Shown in pieces: positions 13,819 through 16,233 of a stretch of DNA of 16,233 bases. Under the pieces are notes generated by a model. That model had not been told where the DNA came from, searched no databases, and was given only the letters and a program-made list of their open reading frames with translations. This DNA is from Aliarcobacter sp. Its GTDB lineage: Bacteria; Campylobacterota; Campylobacteria; Campylobacterales; Arcobacteraceae. The number at the start of each line of letters is the position of its first letter. Within the stretch, counting starts at the first letter, position 1. The stretch covers positions 1-16,233 of the forward strand of contig JAGOHQ010000005.1 in the NCBI GenBank assembly GCA_017996075.1, read 5' to 3'. Position numbers and translations under genes: made by a program.

Positions 13819-14748
13819 ATGGAGATAAAAAGAATAGTAGTATGGGGGCTTCGTAATAGATGGCATACACATCGCTTTATACATAAAGCTTTTTACGAGA
13901 ATGCTAAGAAGTTAGGATATGAAGTATTGTGGCTAGAAGATGAAAAAAAAAATGCTAAATATGTTGAAAGTGGAGATCTTGTAATTTTTTCAGAAGTTAT
14001 CGGTAAAATGGTCTCAGAAAAATTTAAAATAGAAGATTATCATTTACCAATAACAGAAGGAGTATATTATTGTCTTCACAATGTAAAAGAGATTTTTTAT
14101 GAAAAAATAAACAAGAAATACTTACTTCATTTAGAAAAATATCAAAATGATTTTGATAATTTAAAAGGTAATGAAATTTGGAATATTGCAGTATATTTTA
14201 ATTTAGAAAAACAAACATTATTTCAGCCTTGGGGTACAGATTTACTTGATTATGAATTTAAAAAACCAGTTTTTAGAAAAAATAAATTTATTTTTTGGGT
14301 AGGTTCTGTATGGAATGATAATTTAAATCAAGGTAATTTTTTAGCTATAGAAGAATTTAAAATGGTTCTTAAAAAATTTGACTTAAAGTTTCTAAAAGTC
14401 AGATTTGTTCCAGATTGGATGAATGTTTTTTTTATTCGTTTATCTAGACTCTCTCCTGCAATTGCTGGAGCTTGGCAAGTTAAGCATGACTATCTTCCTT
14501 GTAGAATGTTTAAAAATATATCTTATGGCCAAGTTGGATTTTCTAATGTAGAAAAATTTAATGAAATATTAAATGGCTGCAATATAGAAGGTAGTATGGA
14601 AGATATGGTAAAGCAGGTTTTAAAATTAAATGAAAAAGAATATAAAAATTTAGTTTTAAAACAACAAGAAATGATAAAGAAATATACTTATAAAAATGCT
14701 TTAGAAAATATATTTTCAGCTTTTAATATTATAGAAAAAAATAATTAA
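13819..14748 (+). CDS. Putative GT-B-like glycosyltransferase, family not assigned
   Basis: A 309-residue soluble-looking protein that I cannot place in a named family with certainty. The N-terminus IKRIVVWGLRNRWHTHRFIHKAF (3-25) looks like a Rossmann strand and loop, followed by a helix and EVLWLED (35-41). Mid-region marks are YYCLHNVK (83-90) and FQPWGTDLLDYEF (135-147), where PWG-x-D is suggestive of a substrate loop. The C-terminal part has FIFWVGSVWND (157-167), then CRMFKNISYGQVGFSN (228-243), which resembles the donor-binding Gly/Asn segment of GT-B enzymes, and ends in a helical region as those proteins do. Placement within a glycan cluster supports a glycosyltransferase role. Its own near-leaderless promoter and a 9-base gap to the next gene suggest it heads a second transcript. 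Confidence 0.6.
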   Translation: MEIKRIVVWGLRNRWHTHRFIHKAFYENAKKLGYEVLWLEDEKKNAKYVESGDLVIFSEVIGKMVSEKFKIEDYHLPITEGVYYCLHNVKEIFYEKINKKYLLHLEKYQNDFDNLKGNEIWNIAVYFNLEKQTLFQPWGTDLLDYEFKKPVFRKNKFIFWVGSVWNDNLNQGNFLAIEEFKMVLKKFDLKFLKVRFVPDWMNVFFIRLSRLSPAIAGAWQVKHDYLPCRMFKNISYGQVGFSNVEKFNEILNGCNIEGSMEDMVKQVLKLNEKEYKNLVLKQQEMIKKYTYKNALENIFSAFNIIEKNN

Positions 14749-14757
14749 AATTTATAT

Positions 14758-15486
14758 ATGAAAAAAACAATTAAATTTTTTATAAAAATTATACAGGTTC
14801 CATTCATTTTATATGACTATCTTATTTATTCAAGTAGAGATAAAAATAAAAGATTTAGTTTAAATTTTTTAGATTTTTATCCGCAAATAAAAGATAAGAC
14901 AATAAAAACTGGTTTTGATAGACATTATGTATATCATACATCTTGGGCTGCAAGAAAAGTGAAAGAAATAAACCCAATCAAGCATACTGATATTTCATCA
15001 AGTTTATATTTTTCTGGAATAGTTTCAGCTTTTATAGATGTAGATTTTTATGATTATAGACCAGCAGATCTTCATTTAAATGGCTTGAAAAGTCTTGAAG
15101 GAAATTTACTCAATCTTCCATTTGAAACAAATTCTATTTTTTCTATTTCTTGTATGCATACTGTGGAACATATTGGTCTTGGAAGATATGGAGATTCTAT
15201 AGATCCAGAAGGAGATTTGAAAGCTATTTCAGAATTAAAAAGAATTGTAGCTAAAGATGGCAATCTTTTATTTGTAGTACCTTTAGGTAGTCCTAAAATA
15301 GAATTTAATGCTCATAGAATATATTCTTATAATCAAATAATCTCTTATTTTTCAGATTTTGAATTAAAAGAATTTTCATTAATACCTGAATATTCAAAAA
15401 ACGGAGGCTTGATATTAAATGCTGATCCAAAGCTTGCAGATAAAGAAGTTTATTCTTGTGGATGTTTTTGGTTTGTTAAAAAATAA
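14758..15486 (+). CDS. DUF268-family methyltransferase-like protein
   Basis: A 242-residue protein. The core is a class I methyltransferase-like fold: an FSGIVSAF helix (85-92), VDFYDYRPADL (95-105) at the strand-2 acid position, a LEGNLLNLPFETNSIFSISCMH strand (113-134), and the DUF268 hallmark HTVEHIGLGRYGDSIDPEGD (134-153), then ELKRIVAKDGNLLFVVPLG (159-177), which is the strand 5 region of many SAM-dependent methyltransferases. The glycine-rich motif I is poorly formed (DISSSLYFSG, 78-87), so SAM binding is not certain. An N-terminal basic/hydrophobic helix (1-24) may sit on the membrane. DUF268 genes commonly lie in surface-polysaccharide clusters (from memory). It starts nine bases after the previous gene and ends five bases before the fucosyltransferase-like gene. 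Confidence 0.8.
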   Translation: MKKTIKFFIKIIQVPFILYDYLIYSSRDKNKRFSLNFLDFYPQIKDKTIKTGFDRHYVYHTSWAARKVKEINPIKHTDISSSLYFSGIVSAFIDVDFYDYRPADLHLNGLKSLEGNLLNLPFETNSIFSISCMHTVEHIGLGRYGDSIDPEGDLKAISELKRIVAKDGNLLFVVPLGSPKIEFNAHRIYSYNQIISYFSDFELKEFSLIPEYSKNGGLILNADPKLADKEVYSCGCFWFVKK

Positions 15487-15491
15487 TTTTT

Positions 15492-16233
15492 ATGATTAAG
15501 ATCAAAATCCAAGCTGGACTCGGAAATCAAATGTTTCAATATGCTTTGGCTAGAAGTATAAAAGAAAATACAAAAAAAAATATTCTTTTAGATTTGTCTT
15601 TTTATAAAAATGGACTAATAAAAGGTGATACTTTGAGAGGGTATGAATTAGATAAATTTAATATAAATCAAGATTTAAATATAAGTTTTGACACTACTTC
15701 AAAATTAGCTTATTTAAAAGAAAAAATAATAAGAAAAATTACAAGAGAATCATCTTATGTTTTTTATAAAAAATATTTAAATCCAAAAAGAGATGGCTAT
15801 TTTATTGGTTTTTGGCAATCAGAAAAATACTTTAAAAATATAGAGGAAATAATAAGAAAAGAATTTACTTTAAAAAATAAAATAGAAGATAGGAATGAGA
15901 CTGATGAAGCAAAAATTTTTCTTGATAAAATAAAAGAATCAAAAAATTCCATATCTATTAACATAAGAAGAGGAGATTATGTAGAAAACATAAAGACTAG
16001 AATGTATCACGGTCTAATCTCAAAAGACTATTTTATAAATGGAGTTAGATATATAGTAAATAAATTAAATTTAAAAAAAGATGAAAATAATATTTTTGTT
16101 TTTTCTGATGATATAGAATGGTGTAAAAATAATCTTTTAGATTTAAAAAAAGAAGGTGAATTAGTTTTTGTGTCAGAAAATTTAAACCCTACAGACTCTC
16201 TTTATCTCATAAGTAAATGTCAGCATAATGTTA
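15492..16233 (+). CDS. GT11-type alpha-1,2-fucosyltransferase-like protein (3' end beyond window)
   Basis: An open frame of 247 codons runs off the right edge, so the C-terminus is missing. It opens with MIKIKIQAGLGNQMFQYALA, a nearly exact match to the first motif of bacterial GT11 enzymes (GLGNQMFQYA, residues 9-18). The donor-binding motif follows as SINIRRGDYV (155-164), where the usual first residue of HxRRGD is His but here is Asn157. Later motifs are VFSDDIEWCKNNL (203-215) and, near the edge, TDSLYLISKCQHNV, which precedes the usual ANSTFSWW block. The enzymes move L-fucose from GDP-fucose onto galactose in alpha-1,2 linkage; related family members use other sugars, so specificity is a guess. 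The frame starts five bases after the DUF268 stop. Confidence 0.9.
   Translation, partial: MIKIKIQAGLGNQMFQYALARSIKENTKKNILLDLSFYKNGLIKGDTLRGYELDKFNINQDLNISFDTTSKLAYLKEKIIRKITRESSYVFYKKYLNPKRDGYFIGFWQSEKYFKNIEEIIRKEFTLKNKIEDRNETDEAKIFLDKIKESKNSISINIRRGDYVENIKTRMYHGLISKDYFINGVRYIVNKLNLKKDENNIFVFSDDIEWCKNNLLDLKKEGELVFVSENLNPTDSLYLISKCQHNV

Noticed and set aside
13493..15263. Minus-strand frames of 63-67 codons in the glycan cluster
   Set aside because: Both overlap strong coding genes and show no start signals or motifs.
3767..16233. Recoded UGA (glycine), as in Gracilibacteria/Absconditabacteria
   Set aside because: No gene contains an in-frame UGA and all reach full length with the standard code; the absence of TGA stops is explained by AT-rich preference for TAA.
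8761..16233. Recent horizontal transfer of the whole glycan cluster
   Set aside because: The genes are even more AT-rich than the rest, but stops, lack of SD and codon style match the neighbours, and no tRNA, integrase or insertion sequence is visible.

Overview
The window looks like a piece of chromosome from a very AT-rich member of the Candidate Phyla Radiation (Patescibacteria), most likely Parcubacteria-like; this placement is inference. The reasons are a 23S rRNA gene interrupted by two group I introns, no Shine-Dalgarno sequence in front of any start, TAA stops almost everywhere (one TAG, no TGA), and several short proteins of types I associate with that group: a membrane-anchored VDCGGxC protein, a TM-helix/MscS-like protein, and a winged-helix plus nucleotidyltransferase-like protein.

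Region 1 (1-3669) is the 3' part of an rRNA operon. It holds a 23S gene cut by the left window edge, a structured 23S-5S spacer of about 250 bases, 5S rRNA and a terminator. The 23S gene carries an ORF-less group I intron of 220 nt at the E. coli 1931-equivalent site and another of 353 nt at the 2500-equivalent site. The second has an internal guide that pairs perfectly with both exons. Two AT-rich expansion helices also enlarge the rRNA.

Region 2 (3690-5217) is a small zinc-ribbon-like gene with its own promoter and terminator, then rplJ-rplL (L10 and L7/L12) behind a leader that looks like an L10 autoregulatory attenuator. Neither rplKA nor rpoBC adjoins this pair in the window.

Region 3 (5308-8737) holds a winged-helix/nucleotidyltransferase-like gene, a membrane protein of the TM-helix/MscS-like type, a membrane-anchored Cys-rich surface protein with a probable leaderless promoter, and a RodA-type SEDS glycosyltransferase for cell-wall elongation.

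Region 4 (8761-16233, running off the right edge) is a tightly packed, same-strand surface-glycan cluster: a Wzx-like flippase, a GT4-like glycosyltransferase, two FkbM-type methyltransferases, a GT8 glycosyltransferase, an unassigned GT-B-like protein, a DUF268 methyltransferase-like protein and a truncated GT11-type fucosyltransferase. Together they suggest assembly and export of a methylated, possibly fucosylated surface glycan next to the cell-elongation machinery. No polymerase, initiating sugar-phosphate transferase or ligase is visible before the edge.

All assignments come from reading motifs and recalled reference sequences; no database search or folding program was run.
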